Source of the DNA: Halichondria panicea
Lineage: Eukaryota > Porifera > Demospongiae > Suberitida > Halichondriidae
DNA length: 64,000 bases
Direction of reading: 5' to 3'
Assembly (NCBI RefSeq): GCF_963675165.1
Contig: NC_087386.1
Location: 6,578,066 to 6,642,065, forward strand
Shown: positions 1 through 11,302 of the stretch, piece after piece
Layout of the letters: each line of letters starts with the position of its first letter
Numbering within the stretch: position 1 is the stretch's first letter
Made by a program: the position numbers and the translations under genes
The notes under the pieces: model-generated
Databases searched by the model: none
What the model was told of the DNA's origin: nothing
What the model saw: only the letters and a program-made list of their open reading frames with translations

Positions 1-525
1 CATACTACGTCCAGTATGTTTCCTTTTGTGTGTGTTGGAGATGCAATCAGTTGGAGAAAGTTCTGAGCGAAAAGTGAGTTACAAATAGAAACCGAGAGTG
101 GAGTTTTTCCAGACAAAGATGACCAATCTACATCTGGGCAGTTTAGGTCGCCCACCAAGATGGTGTTGTGGTTTGGAAGAGACGATATGGCGTTTGCCAC
201 TTCTAAAGAAAAATGTGCTGGTGGTATGTAGATACATGCCAGGGTTGTTTTGGGAGAAACAAGCAGTTCAATTACAATTAGTTCCAGAGATTCGTGCCTG
301 CAGATTAGTTGAGAGGGTATATCTTCGGATATCAGAATGGCTACACCACCTCCTCTCGCACTTCTGTCTCTGCGGTAAATTTTGTAGCCAACTGGAGAAA
401 TTTCATTATCATATATCAAATCAGTGAGCCAAGACTCAGTTATACATATCACATCCAGAGATAGGCTCGCTATCATTGATAGACTATGCTTCTTTTCTAG
501 TAGCCTAGATATCCAGCAGGAGCTG
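1..525 (-). mobile_element. LINE (non-LTR retrotransposon) endonuclease-domain fragment
   Basis: Read on the minus strand this stretch encodes part of an endonuclease/exonuclease/phosphatase (EEP) domain as found at the start of LINE ORF2. Visible pieces in order are DVICITESWLTD (about 440-475), GYKIYRRDRSARGGGVAI (about 320-385), VGDLNCPDVDW (about 120-155) and FLQLI..PTH..GNILDVV near position 1. This is the usual order of EEP motifs: a Glu in TESWL, a DxN catalytic segment in GDLN, then the conserved end of the domain. The fragment continues past the left edge, so the reverse transcriptase, if present, lies outside. The plus-strand open frame at 98-427 is only its antisense shadow. The element lies just upstream of the first broken CARD-TIR gene. 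Family assignment within LINEs is not attempted. Confidence 0.85.
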
Positions 526-712
526 TTTCTGCATTCTCCAGAGAAATACAGTGTCCCAGCTCGCCTTGTCAGCTAAATTGAGCTGTAAGGTTTCCCACTT
601 GAACGCAGCAATCTGATTGGGCTGCAAATTTCTTGCAGTGGGAACAAAACTGCTACATGTACTGATACCCAACCATGAGCAAAGCGTTGGTTGGACTCCG
701 CCCAACTAGTCA

Positions 713-2714
713 ATGACTACCGATACAGCGGAATACAAAGCCATCTGTAGGCTAGCTGCAGAGTGGATCTGACAGAGAGGCTCTCTAATTGCTTCAAAGA
801 TGTAGCTGAATACCTAAGTCGGAGTGGAGCACTGACTGGCAAACAATACCAGACAATCATTAGTGCTGAGATGCTCATGAATTATGTTCTTGTGGACATC
901 AAAGACCCAGACACAACATTGGATGCATTTGCCTACTTTGTGACAGCAATGAAACAAAGTGGAAACACATTCTTCAAAGCATTTGTCAAGAAAAAAATTG
1001 AAGCTAAACGAAAGGAGTTCTATAGGGAACTGCTCCAAGTTCCACCAAGTAACGGAAAATGGTGATAATTATATGATCATGATTGAATTTTCCCATGCTC
1101 ACAGGTTTCGTGGCATCTCAGGAATACGACGTCTTCATCAGCTACAGCCGTGAGACTGACATTATGCGCACAGTGGACACTCTTCTGTGCTCTCGACTGA
1201 CACAAAAAGGCCTCAGCGTGTTTGTAGACAGAGATGACATTCGTCCTGGGAACAGATGGCGATCTGAAATTGCCTCTGCCATCAAAACCTGCAAAGCCTT
1301 TGTTTGTGTGCTCACTAAATGCTACGTGAGGTCATGTGTACTGCAATGGAGAGCTGTACAAAGCAGTGTCTCTTAAGAAGCGACTGTTCCCAGTGGTGTG
1401 TGAGGATGGTTGGGGAGATGTGCCTGGAGGTGCTCCTGTGACAGAGGTAGTGAGAGACTCTCTCTAGTGGCAGAGGACAGAGAGACACAATTCAAAAGAC
1501 TGGTGCAATGGATTAAAGGTCAGTCATTGCATTGCAATCACTCTCATAGTGTTACTGAACTTATTTTGAAGTACTTTGCATAATGATATCATTATTCATT
1601 TTGCAGAAACTGTGGCACCTGTTGCAGTAGCTCCAGGCTCGTCTAATCTACCCACCGATCATGCTGGTAAGATGATGCTATATTTACTTGTTATTGTTGG
1701 TGCAGAATGAGTTATTATCCCTCATGCAGGTCCCTCGTCCTCTGTAATGGAAGGTGTGTGTAAGGAGACTGGAGTGATCAACAACTCGATCAAGAAATCT
1801 CTGAGAGTGACATCATTCTATTAGCGGAGAAATTTCCTCACCTGCTGAGCGTGCACAAGTTAGGTAGTACATATAAATTATATACGTAACTTGTAGTCCT
1901 GACATTTTGGTGAGAAGAGAAATGGTGTTCATGTGTATGGGGGATTGATGACATGTATCTAGAGGGTTCGGGGTATGCCCCCAGGAACTCTTTACTACCT
2001 GCTATTAAGAATATTGTTCACCTGAACCACTCAATTGTATTCCCATCGAGTTTCTTCTAGAAGGTATTTCCGAGGGGGCAACTCCCACCAAATGTAACCC
2101 TGTTGATTGTTGCTTTTGTACAGGCTTTGACAATTTACGTTCTACAATATGTTTACGAGAAACTTAAAAGTGTAAGCCCTCACTGGTTCGATCTGGGATT
2201 GGCTCTAGGTCTAACTCATCCTGTTCTCACCAACATGTATAGCGAGCATCGTGGAAATAATGTGTTGTGCTTGCGTGAAATGTTGGAGTACACAAGATGT
2301 AACATGGAGTCTCCTGTCAGATGGTCTCAAAAAGCCTACAGTGGAGCTCATCAATTTGGCTGATAGCATCACAGGTAACTATTTTTCAGTGTTTATGCAT
2401 TTGACCCTGTGTGATTCAGTGGTAATATGTACATCAAACGTCATTTAAAATTTTTTTCTTTGCATTCAGCCACAACTCCTAACCTGCTCAATCAACTCGA
2501 CCTCACCCCAGCCAACCTCGATGATGTAACTGATGTCACACATCGTTATGACAATCAAGCTGGAGTGGCTCATGCATTGAGAGTGTAGCGAAGAGTGAAT
2601 CCTTCCAGAACTACCTTCAGGGCCTTGGTGGAAATTGCCATAGGACTGAGAAGAGGAGACACCGCTACAGACATTTGTAGATTCATTGTAAAGGAACTGA
2701 ACAAAGATATTTAA
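713..2714 (+). pseudogene. Broken CARD-TIR-Death-Death gene copy (cluster gene 1)
   Basis: Exon-like blocks match the other cluster genes: CARD 713-1048, TIR 1105-1518, Pro-rich linker 1607-1665, Death-type 2124-2374, and a second Death-type exon about 2471-2714. Lesions are clear against intact neighbours. A 5-base insertion after the codons for EYKAIC puts the CARD out of frame and reaches TGA within a few codons. The TIR loses frame where neighbours read SVYCNGEL, so the candidate catalytic Glu region is out of frame. The last Death exon has TAG at 2586-2588, where the related exon at 4383-4717 has a Trp codon. Downstream of that stop the frame stays open and Death-like (TTFRALVEIA..L..G..A..I) to TAA at 2712-2714. 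Splice sites are still recognisable, so decay looks recent. Assembly or allelic error could explain one lesion but hardly all. Confidence 0.8.
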
Positions 2715-2831
2715 CGTTTTGTTTTTATTCTGTGTCTTCAACCATAGATTGAGTAGTTAACCTATGCTTCAATACATTGTGGTGGTGGTCTGTGTAAAGT
2801 TGAGCATGCGCAATAGGAGCACCTGGAAACA

Positions 2832-3083
2832 GGGGTGGGGCATGTAGCCCAATTGAGCTCACATGTGCTTTGAAAAATAGGCGTGCTCCCTCCCCCATCT
2901 ATGTTGAAAGCCAGGCAAAACAGAACAAGAATTTTCATTGTCTATTATATATTATCACTTTTATTGTGTGAGATCACAACAGCTAAAGGTACATGCATGC
3001 TGCACTGAGTCAACAGTACACATTTACACTAAAATTATATCCCCCCCTCACAGATAGTAAAGAAGTATAGTCAATAGATAATA
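2832..3083 (+). promoter_or_regulatory. Shared upstream cassette, copy before gene 2
   Basis: This contains the box GGGGTGGGGCATGTAG at 2832-2847, then a GAGCTC-containing stretch, the words GAAAGCCA and TTGTCTATTAT, and a pyrimidine-rich acceptor-like CCCCCCTCACAG just before the coding start. The same order of words precedes four other CARD genes in the cluster. It is likely a common promoter or 5' UTR with a leader intron. A regulatory role is inferred only from conservation and position. Confidence 0.45.
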
Positions 3084-6000
3084 ATGGGGATCACTGTGGA
3101 GTTGTGGAGAGCTCGTATTGGGCAGTTTAGTGGTGGGAGGGGATCCCGACCACACAGTAAAGCTCCCTCGACAAAACAGCCTCTACACTTCAGTGATACA
3201 GTGGGTACTACTGCGAAAGTGGTTCAAGGAGGCTTGCTTTTATTGCTAATTCTCAAGTTTCTGAGCTCTCAAGACAAATCACATTTGCTAAAACGCACAA
3301 GGAATGCTGGTCTCCTGGCGATTGCTATTGTTGGGTTGGCCCACTCTCTTGCCCACCTCTTGCTGCTAGCTGGAGACATTGAGAGCAATCCTGGACCTCG
3401 AATGGGTATGATTTATATTGTGAAGGTGGATGTTTCTGCCTGAAACTAAATTTCCTATCTTGTTGCAGATGAAGTTCTGACTGTAAATGACCTGAGTGAC
3501 ATTTACGAGAAGCTGTTCAAGGCTCGTACAGAATGGTTCAATATTGGGATAACTCTCAATGTCGATTACAATACTCTTACTGCTATCAATCAGAAGTATT
3601 CTAGTGATCATCGATATCGTGACCGTCTCCGAGATATGTTGGCTCATCGTCTCAATTTAGCAGATTCACTCACTTGGGGAGAGGTGTGCAAGAGTCTTAG
3701 ACACGTCACAGTAGGACACAACGATGTGGCGGATGAAATAGAAGGATCTGTTTCAGGTATAGTTTAGTACAGGTAGCGAACCACTCCAACTCAGAACCTT
3801 ATTAATCAAAATGTGTATGGCACTCAGTAAGTTCATTGCGTACAATATTATGTATGTAATCATGCCTATACCCCTGCTGTCAACTAGTCTCGCGAGCAGA
3901 CTTGTCCTAGAGGGAACGTCTGGTAACTATTGCAGCAATTCCATGGCACTGAGGAATGTAGTCACGTGCAAGATATTTATTAATTAACCAAATTCACATG
4001 TAGACAAATATTTTCATTTGCAGCTAGCTAGCTCTTGCTTGGTCTGAGCTCCTTGTAACCGAGTTCCTTCGCAACCAGGTATGGTTCAATACTAAAATTA
4101 GCCTTTGCTAGAGTCAATAATCCTTCTTTTCACGTTCATTTTATGCTATAATAGGAAAATATACGGGGTGTTACCGCCCACTAGCTATGACGTGGACAAA
4201 TCTGATTGGCACTGCCAACATTCTGGCAGGGGCCACGGAATTGCTGCAATAGTGACCAGACGTTCCCTCCCTCCCACGTCTGCTCGCGAGACTAGCTGTC
4301 AACCTGGGGGCTATAATTACAATTGTTTTGTATTCATACAGCAGGATACTCATATTGTTGATTGTGTCATTCCATACTGTAGGGTCCTCTGCTCAACCAG
4401 TGAGTGCAGTTCTTCAAGGGCTGATGGACAAATATCAAATCACTACTTCTCAAGTCGACTGTGAAATCCAACAAAAGGACATACCATATTTGGCTCCGCA
4501 CTTTGACGATGTTAACCTCTATGTTGATGAGATGGAATTAACCGCTGGGGAGCAAACGGATGTCAACGGTGCAGATACTAAGCAATTAGCCATGATCAGG
4601 TGCTTGAATCTCTGGACAAGAAAGAATCCCGCACAAGCGACATTCAGGGCCCTTCTGGAGATGTTGGTAAAGCTAAAGAAGGAAGAGATTGCTATTCAAA
4701 TATGTCAGTACTTGAAGGTGAGTCTGTGTGTACACGTTCTAATATTTCTATAATACTTATACATGTATTCAGGGTTTCATACAGAGGGGTGGGAGCCCTG
4801 GGATTTCCTCCCCCCTGGAAATATAATAAATGTCATACCAAATTGTGGTATTTTACAGTGAAGAAATAGTTATAATCTACATGTAGCTATAGAGTAAACA
4901 ACCAATTATCGAACACGTTATATTTTGGAACGCTTGTTCTCGAGGACAGCGGCTCAGAGCACTAAGCTGATAGTACCTAAGTATGGACTAAGTAAGGCTC
5001 TATTCAAGTCCGAACTCACGGCCAACAGCAAGCTTCCTCGGCGGAGTGACAGGTCCAAATACTCAACTATTGGAACAGATTTAGTTCGAACATAGCCACG
5101 ATATTCTTCGAACTCTCTCTCTCGTATCGATAGAAGGCTCTATACAGCTAGCTACAATGGCATGACTGTAATCTACAACTAGTAAACTATGTACAGCTCT
5201 GGTTTTAAGGTCTGACTGCAAGCTGTTAGACAACGGTGGCCTCTTAAAAAAGTGCAGTCGTGCCATCAAAATCCAAACGATTAATACCTTTTCTACAATC
5301 TCCATATTTAAAGTTGCTGTTTTATAACGTCATGGCTACACTGTCGTTCGGATTTTGATGGCATGCACTACTGCACTTTTTTAAGAGACCACCATTGTCT
5401 AACGGCTTGCAGTCAAACCTCGAAACCAGAGCTGTACATAATTTACTAATTGTAGATTACAGTCATGCCATTGTAGCTAGCTGTATAGAGCCTTCTGTCG
5501 ATACGAGAGAGAGAGTTCGAAGATGTATGGCTATGTTCAAACTAAATCTGTTCCAATAATTGAGTGTTTGGCCTTGTCACTCCGCCGAGGAAGCTTGCTG
5601 TTGGCCTAGTCTATACCTAGGTACTATCAGTTTAGTGCTCTGAGCCGCTGTCCTCGACAACAAGCCTTCGAAAATAGAACGTGTTTGATAATTGGTTGTT
5701 TACTCTAACATGTATCAGTTATCCATTTTGATCTGTTAGTAAGGTGCTTCTTCAGTGATACCACAATCACACTCAAGAAACAGTGTGGTTAATTACATGC
5801 ATTGCGCAAGCACATGCGATAGAATTTGTGATTGTAACCTAGTCACATGGTTACAGTATAATTTATCGGACAGCAACAAAATGGAAAATTGTTTCGGATT
5901 TTTAGTACACGTGAAATGTCCGGAATACCATGAGGTGCAAAATTTCACATTTTTCGAAGGTATAGAGCAGTAATCAAAACTAGGATAAACCCAGTATTTC

Positions 6001-9000
6001 AAATGCAAAGCTAATTGGTGGGTGTGGTTTTCCAACATTTATTAGAACCCACGAACATTTATGCTGAGTCCAAATAGCGAAAATTTGCACCCACGAAAAT
6101 TTCCTGTTTGTATTCCCATCGAGTTTATTCTTGAAGGTATTTTTGAGGGGACCAAATGAAACCCTGTTTACTGTTGTTTTGCACAGGCTTTGACAATTTA
6201 CGATATACAAGATGTTTACGAGAAACTGCACACTGCAAGCCCTCGCTGGTTCGATCTGGGATTGGCTCTAGGTCTCAGTAATTTCGTTCTCACCAACATC
6301 GATAGCAAGCATCGTGGCGATAATGTGTCGTGCTTGCGTGAAATGTTGGCTCACCTCCTGAGTACACAACATGTAACATGGAGTCTCCTGTCAGACGCTC
6401 TCAAAAATCCCACAGTGAATCTCATAAATTTGGCTGATAGCATCACAGGTAACTATTTTCAGTGTTTATGCATTTGACCCCGTGTGTGTTTTAGTGGTAT
6501 ACGTACATTAAACGTCATTTTAGGAATGTCTTTTTTCTTTGCATTCAGCCACAACTCAGATCAGTCAGTAACTAATCTCTCAAATACTGTTACCACCAGT
6601 CCTGCATTTTGATAGTTCATTGAGTACCGTTTATGCTCGTTCTAAGTGGTGTTTCGTTTTGCAGGAGCTGTGGCACCATTATCACCTTTATTACCTGTTG
6701 CCGTAGCTCCAGATTCACCTAATCTACCCACCGATCGTGCTGGTAAGATGTGCTCACTATATATAGTGTGTCCTTTAATTAAAACTTTGATCCCCCCTCC
6801 ACTCTACACACACACACACTCAAGTATCTATTTATTTTGACTAGTGCCTAAACATAATTTGATATCAAAATAGAGGTTAGGACCAGCCACACAGACCAAC
6901 AATTGCCAATTGGTAAAGGATCACAAGTCCCAAAAGCAAATATCGTGTGCCGGTCCATGCCGGTCTGCCGGTCCACGACAGACATACACCACAGACCATT
7001 AATGACTAACTAAAGGACTCGCTTTGCTCGCCCCAATAATACTGCTTTCTGCTTTTACTCTGTAGGATTGGTGAACAAAGCCGCTACACAACTGTCAGAG
7101 CACACACCTCTAACACAAGATGAGATTGATGCTCTACAGAAGCTTATCGAGGGAACAGGAGTGAACATTGATGACATCATTGCTACTGGTCAAGGCCTCA
7201 CGCTTGAAGAAGCTCAACAATTGCTTGCTGAGAAAGGACACATTGAGGACGCAGTGAAGCTCAAGATAAGGCTACAAGAAAGTACGTATCTAGTGTTCCA
7301 TGTCTAAATTGCCTGAGGGTTGTATGCCATTCACTTAATTCAAGTACCGTATAGCGCGAAATTTCCAAGACGTTTAATTTTCGCTGTTTATAGAAACTCT
7401 CCACAAAAATTAGGTCCACTTAGCTACATCATTTGGCCAAAATCAACAAAAATAATGCTTTTAGAGTCATTTCCACGAAAATAAGTGCCTCAAACAATTT
7501 ATGTGTGTGTAGTGTTTTGATTCGTGGATTTACAAACTATAATTTTAGCTACAAGAGTCAGAAAAGAGCTGCAAACTGTACTGCCAGAAGTTGCAGCAGC
7601 CATTGCGAACTTTAACCTAGCTATTGCAGATACACTCTTTTTTCTGCGCATGGAATTGCCTCTTCTATACTTTTGAGCAAAGCAAAACATATTAGCATAG
7701 CCAGGAGCACATTACAGAAGGAGCGTCTTACCTTGGGAATCGCATCTCGTGCAAGTTTGCAAAGCATGACCTTATATGCAAAACCGCTAAGTGGGTGATA
7801 ATCATCTGTGGGCGAGTGCTAGTTGAGCTGACGGTGCACTTTTACCATGCAAGCATAGGTCAATAAAAATGAAAAGCTACAGCTAGCTAGCTAGCTATAG
7901 GCCTGGTAGTAAGGCTCTCTCTTCTAAGAACCCCAGTAAGACTCCCTACTGCAAAAACAAAACGCCTAGTATGTGTTAGTCTAGGTCTAGCAAACTTTCT
8001 CTTCACAAAGTAATGGATATGCTCCTCTTTTAGAATTGTCTATACCTCACCAATGACAGTCTCTTCCATGATGTACACCAACATCCATCAAAGACCTAGC
8101 TATTCATTTTAGCTCTTTCTGGCTCAACCTAGCTCTCCTGCTGCTGCACTACATACAAAATCCGTTTATAATGATATTCACAGGCTGACCGCAGTCTGTA
8201 ATTTATGTACACAGTACTTTCACACTTTTCTTATAAGGCAATGCGGCGTTTAGGAAAACACACGAGATGCGATTTCCGAACCCATGCACAGTTAGACGCT
8301 CCTGTATTGTGCTCCTGGCATAGCCAGGGTAGCATACAGGATTTTACAGTAGAGGGGGGAAATAAGAAAAGTAACCAGAACATTTTGCTAAAAAAAGGGT
8401 CAACTGTTATTTCAATACCCTGTTATAATAGGACACCCAGTCATACAACTAGTACCTGAATGCAAAAAATGGGGGGGGGGAATTGGAGCTGGGGGGGTAT
8501 CCCCCCTTTCCCCCTGTATGACACCCTGATAGCGCACATTCATTGCATTAATTTTTTTTCATAGTTGCTAAAGAGCAGCAGCGATATCTCGAGATACTCA
8601 AGGATTTAATGACAGCTGCTGGCACCATCGACCTTCGCTACTTGAAACTGTATCTTGTTGGCCCACCTAATGTGGGCAAGACGACCACTCTAAGCCGTCT
8701 CCTAAAAACATTTGAGAATATTCATTCAGCAGGAGACAAATCAAACATTCAAAGTACGCTACTCGCTAACTGTATTCAAGCGTTTGCTTTTGTTGGTGAC
8801 GACACAGCAGAGTGGCTATCTTCCAATAACGTCGACAATGAAGCGCAACTTTTGTTCAACTATTTGTGTGGACCGCTGAACACACCCCTCAGTGAACAAC
8901 TAAGTGAAGAACACACTACTCCACCCGAACCTTCCAGAGAACAGTCACATGTTCAACAAGATGAATCCCACAAGCTCATTTCTGTAGAGAACGTTGTTTC

Positions 9001-11302
9001 ACAAGTTGATAAACTCGATACTTCAGATGGAGAAACAAAGACTTGCAAAAATCAAAGAATTAATGATGGTATCAGTCGATTCCAAAAATTGATCAAAAGT
9101 GGAGACTATTCTACCCTTTTCAAGGCTTTGGGCACATTTTTAAATATTAATGATATTGGAGGTCAGCCATGCTTTTTAGAAATGCTCCCAGCTCTGAGCA
9201 CTGGTCCGGCCATGTATCTCGTCTTCTTAGACTTGAGCAAAGAGCTAAACGAGCCGTACAAAATCCATTTTAGTCGCAAAGGCAAAAAAATCACTCCCTA
9301 TGACGCTATACATACAGTCAAAGAAACAGTGTCTCAAATCCTTTCTTCCATCAGTAGCATACATAGTATCCCTCAAGTGACCTGTTCATTCAAGACCGAT
9401 AAAGTTGATGGATTTAGCGAGAAGCTTGAATTATTCCAACAAGTTAGTCCCTTGGCTGCGTTGATAGGCACTCACAAAGATAAGCTGGAGCATCCAGAGA
9501 AGGAAATCAAGAAAAAAAGCGAAGATTTAAATGACATTGTAAAAAAACAGTTTGGAAAAATAATGATTACTCCTGGCGCTACTGATTCAAATCTATTTAC
9601 CGTAGACAACCACCATGGAACTGAGCAGTCGGACATAGGCCCACTTCGTAAAGTGTTAAGTGACAACTTTCAAACACGCTTCAAGAATGCTTCGTTACCG
9701 ATTAGACCAAAATGGCTTTTATTTGGACTCATTCTCCGAAGGGAATACAAGATTGCTAATATTGAAGATTGTTTAGAGTTAGGGAAGAAACTTGAAATGG
9801 ATGAAAATGAAACGACATTTTGTCTGCGGTATCTTCATGACTGCGTTGGCACTATCATGCATTTCACAAGCGTTTTGAATGATAAGAAAAACTGGCTCAA
9901 GAATCATGTAATTTGCTCCCTTCAAGTTCTTTTCGATAGCATCAGTGAGCTGATTCTACCTTCTTTGTGTGGGCTTCGTTCTGGAAGTACTTTCACTGAG
10001 AATGAAAAAAAACTGTTTAGAAAGGGGCAATATTCAGCTAAAACTATCGAAATGTGTTGCAAAACGTCAAGAAATAATGAATTTATCCCAGCCAAGAATC
10101 TTATATCACTTCTTCAACATCTTAACCTTCTCTCTGAAATCGTTCACAAAGTTGTTAATGACCCAAGCAAGTGTCAAATCACCTATTTTATGCCGGCTAT
10201 CTTAGAGTGTGCTTTACAAGAGGAGCTGACCAACCCCCCTCCACCAGACGCCAACAACCCAGAGCCACTGCTCATTACATTCAGCCGTGGTTACGTTCCA
10301 ACAGGAGTTTTTTGTGTTCTGATCACTCGACTAGTTTCCCAAGGCCCTCGTGGAATCCTTGTATTTACTTGGGAGTTGGTGGAAGATGGTGTCAAGCGAA
10401 ATTGTGTATCTTTTCTCGTCGACAAAACACACAAGGTGACTCTACTAGCACACAATCAATACTACGAAATTCGAGTTGTCTACAATCCTGATCCTGATGG
10501 TCACATGTGTCTTCCTGATCCTGATGGTCACATGTGTCTTCATGACCTTTGTACTTATGTTCTCTCAGTGATGCTCTACACTCTCAAAAGCCTTTACTCA
10601 GACTTGGTTCCTCAAATTGCATTCCGTCACCAGTCCAGCCGAGATAATTTGTGCGTTCTTACCAAAGATTTCTGGGTACGGTTTCTTTGTGGTAGTAATC
10701 CAGTGACACCAACGAAAGACCAACAAGTTTGGTTGGGTAAGGTAAGTTATTTATATATATTTAAATGTTTTGTGTTTTATATTTCGTATATTCGTGCAGA
10801 CTGTCTCCATTGGTCAGAGTGCTAGCTTGGAAGTTCTCAAGTTCATAAAGGGACAGCCTCTGGAGAGATTCTCTTTCAATTGGAGCAAAGTGGGAATTAA
10901 CGACACACGACCTCCAGCTGATGACTGCAAGCCCAACATGCTCACCTTCCGGAGTGTGAGTGAGGAGTACCTGGGCTACTACCAGTGTGACGTAGAGGAG
11001 GCTGGGAAAGTGGTCTTCACTGTCTATAGAGCTCTCTACAAAGGCGAGCTCAGTAAGTTCAGTACGTACACGTGTCGACCTTCTGCTTCTGTGCTTCTTA
11101 CCAATTACTTACGTATAATTATTGTAACTAACGCTTAAATTTTCGCATTACATCTTCATTAGTGAGTGAATCATTGCTAGGAGAATACTCAGGAGCAGCT
11201 GATCAGAAGAGAAGACTGTCAGCTGTGGAGATGTCCAGTGCAAAACACACACGGTTAATATCTCCTCAAGGTGTGTTGGGTGGTGTCCTCCATGATTATT
11301 AG
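3084..11302 (+). CDS. 2A-leader / triple Death / ROC-COR GTPase / Ig-like protein (cluster gene 2)
   Basis: Inferred exons are 3084-3405, 3469-3756, 4383-4717, 6187-6448, 6665-6742, 7066-7281, 8565-10741, 10800-11052 and 11163-11302. All junctions are GT..AG with matching phases, giving about 1356 aa without a stop. Exon 1 has two hydrophobic stretches and ends in GDIESNPGP, the D(V/I)ExNPGP signature of 2A peptides, with predicted ribosome skipping between Gly104 and Pro105. Exons 2-4 each encode a Death-type domain (residues about 108-402). A Pro-rich linker and a helical segment (429-500) follow. Exon 7 holds a ROC GTPase with P-loop GPPNVGKTT (about 532-540), switch motif DIGGQ and G4 motif THKD, then a COR-like region. 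Exon 8 is Ig-like (W, then DLGYYQC-type YLGYYQC). Likely a cytosolic immune-signalling GTPase. Odd points are an Asn-Ile-Asn insertion before DIGGQ and a Cys where the paralogue has Gly in GGQPG. Transcript evidence is lacking, and exons 4-5 skip a degenerate exon near 6549. Confidence 0.75.
3354..3398 (+). other. 2A-like ribosome-skipping motif in a cellular gene
   Basis: The codons give LLLLAGDIESNPGP at the end of exon 1 of gene 2, with the final Pro codon at 3396-3398. The D-I-E-x-N-P-G-P core and the preceding Leu-rich helix are the known requirements of 2A translational recoding. Related 2A-like motifs are established in sea urchin NLR-type immune proteins, where they can act as dual-fate signal sequences. 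That the motif skips in this animal is inferred. Confidence 0.85.
3885..4294. mobile_element. Non-autonomous DNA transposon with 9-bp target duplication
   Basis: Terminal inverted repeats of about 55-60 bases begin TAGTCTCGCGAGCAGAC and end with the complement GTCTGCTCGCGAGACTA. A perfect 9-bp direct repeat GCTGTCAAC flanks it at 3876-3884 and 4295-4303. No transposase frame is present in the roughly 410 bp. TSD length and long inverted repeats resemble Mutator-like elements, but the superfamily is not certain. It sits in intron 2 of gene 2. Confidence 0.8.
4890..5707. mobile_element. Foldback-type long inverted repeat (about 370-390 bp arms)
   Basis: The left arm, starting near TAGAGTAAACAACCAATTA at 4890, is repeated as its reverse complement ending GGTTGTTTACTCTA near 5707. 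Many long blocks pair, for example the AAGCTTCCTCGGCGGAGTGAC region and the TATCGATAGAAGGCTCTATA region. The centre of about 60 bases (roughly 5285-5345) is unpaired. No protein is encoded. A transcript of intron 3 of gene 2 would form a very long hairpin here. Confidence 0.85.
5925..6110 (-). mobile_element. MITE remnant, GCTATACGG family, reversed
   Basis: The internal words AGCTAATTGGTGGGTGTGG and CCACGAAAATTTCC match, in reverse orientation, the copies at 54208-54418 and 12708-12907. The termini are worn. It lies in intron 3 of gene 2, shortly before exon 4. Confidence 0.55.
7345..7490. mobile_element. MITE, one clear terminus (TACCGTATAGCG)
   Basis: It starts TACCGTATAGCGCGAAATTT and contains TAGGTCCACTTAGC and AATGCTTTTAGAG, the same interior as the copy at 34161-34313. 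The right end is degraded at about GTGCCTCAAAC. The same insertion is shared with the duplicated copy at 17144, so it predates the gene 2/gene 4 duplication. Confidence 0.7.
7545..7676 (+). other. Possible extra exon or exon relic in intron 6 of gene 2
   Basis: After an acceptor-like TTTTAG the in-phase reading is TRVRKELQTVLPEVAAAIA followed by more helical residues to a TGA. It is conserved in the duplicated copy near 17349. No good donor follows, so it may be an alternative terminal exon or a relic. Skipping it keeps the main frame between exons 6 and 7. Confidence 0.3.

Noticed and set aside
98-427. Plus-strand open frame of 109 aa
   Set aside because: The minus strand gives a clear LINE endonuclease segment over the same bases; the plus frame is its shadow.
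3354-3398. Viral insertion as the source of the 2A motif
   Set aside because: No viral polyprotein or capsid/polymerase sequence is nearby, the motif is inside a spliced host-type gene, and cellular 2A motifs are known.
8205-8459. 84-aa frame before the GTPase exon
   Set aside because: It is intronic, differs by indels in the duplicated copy near 18003, and has no domain features.
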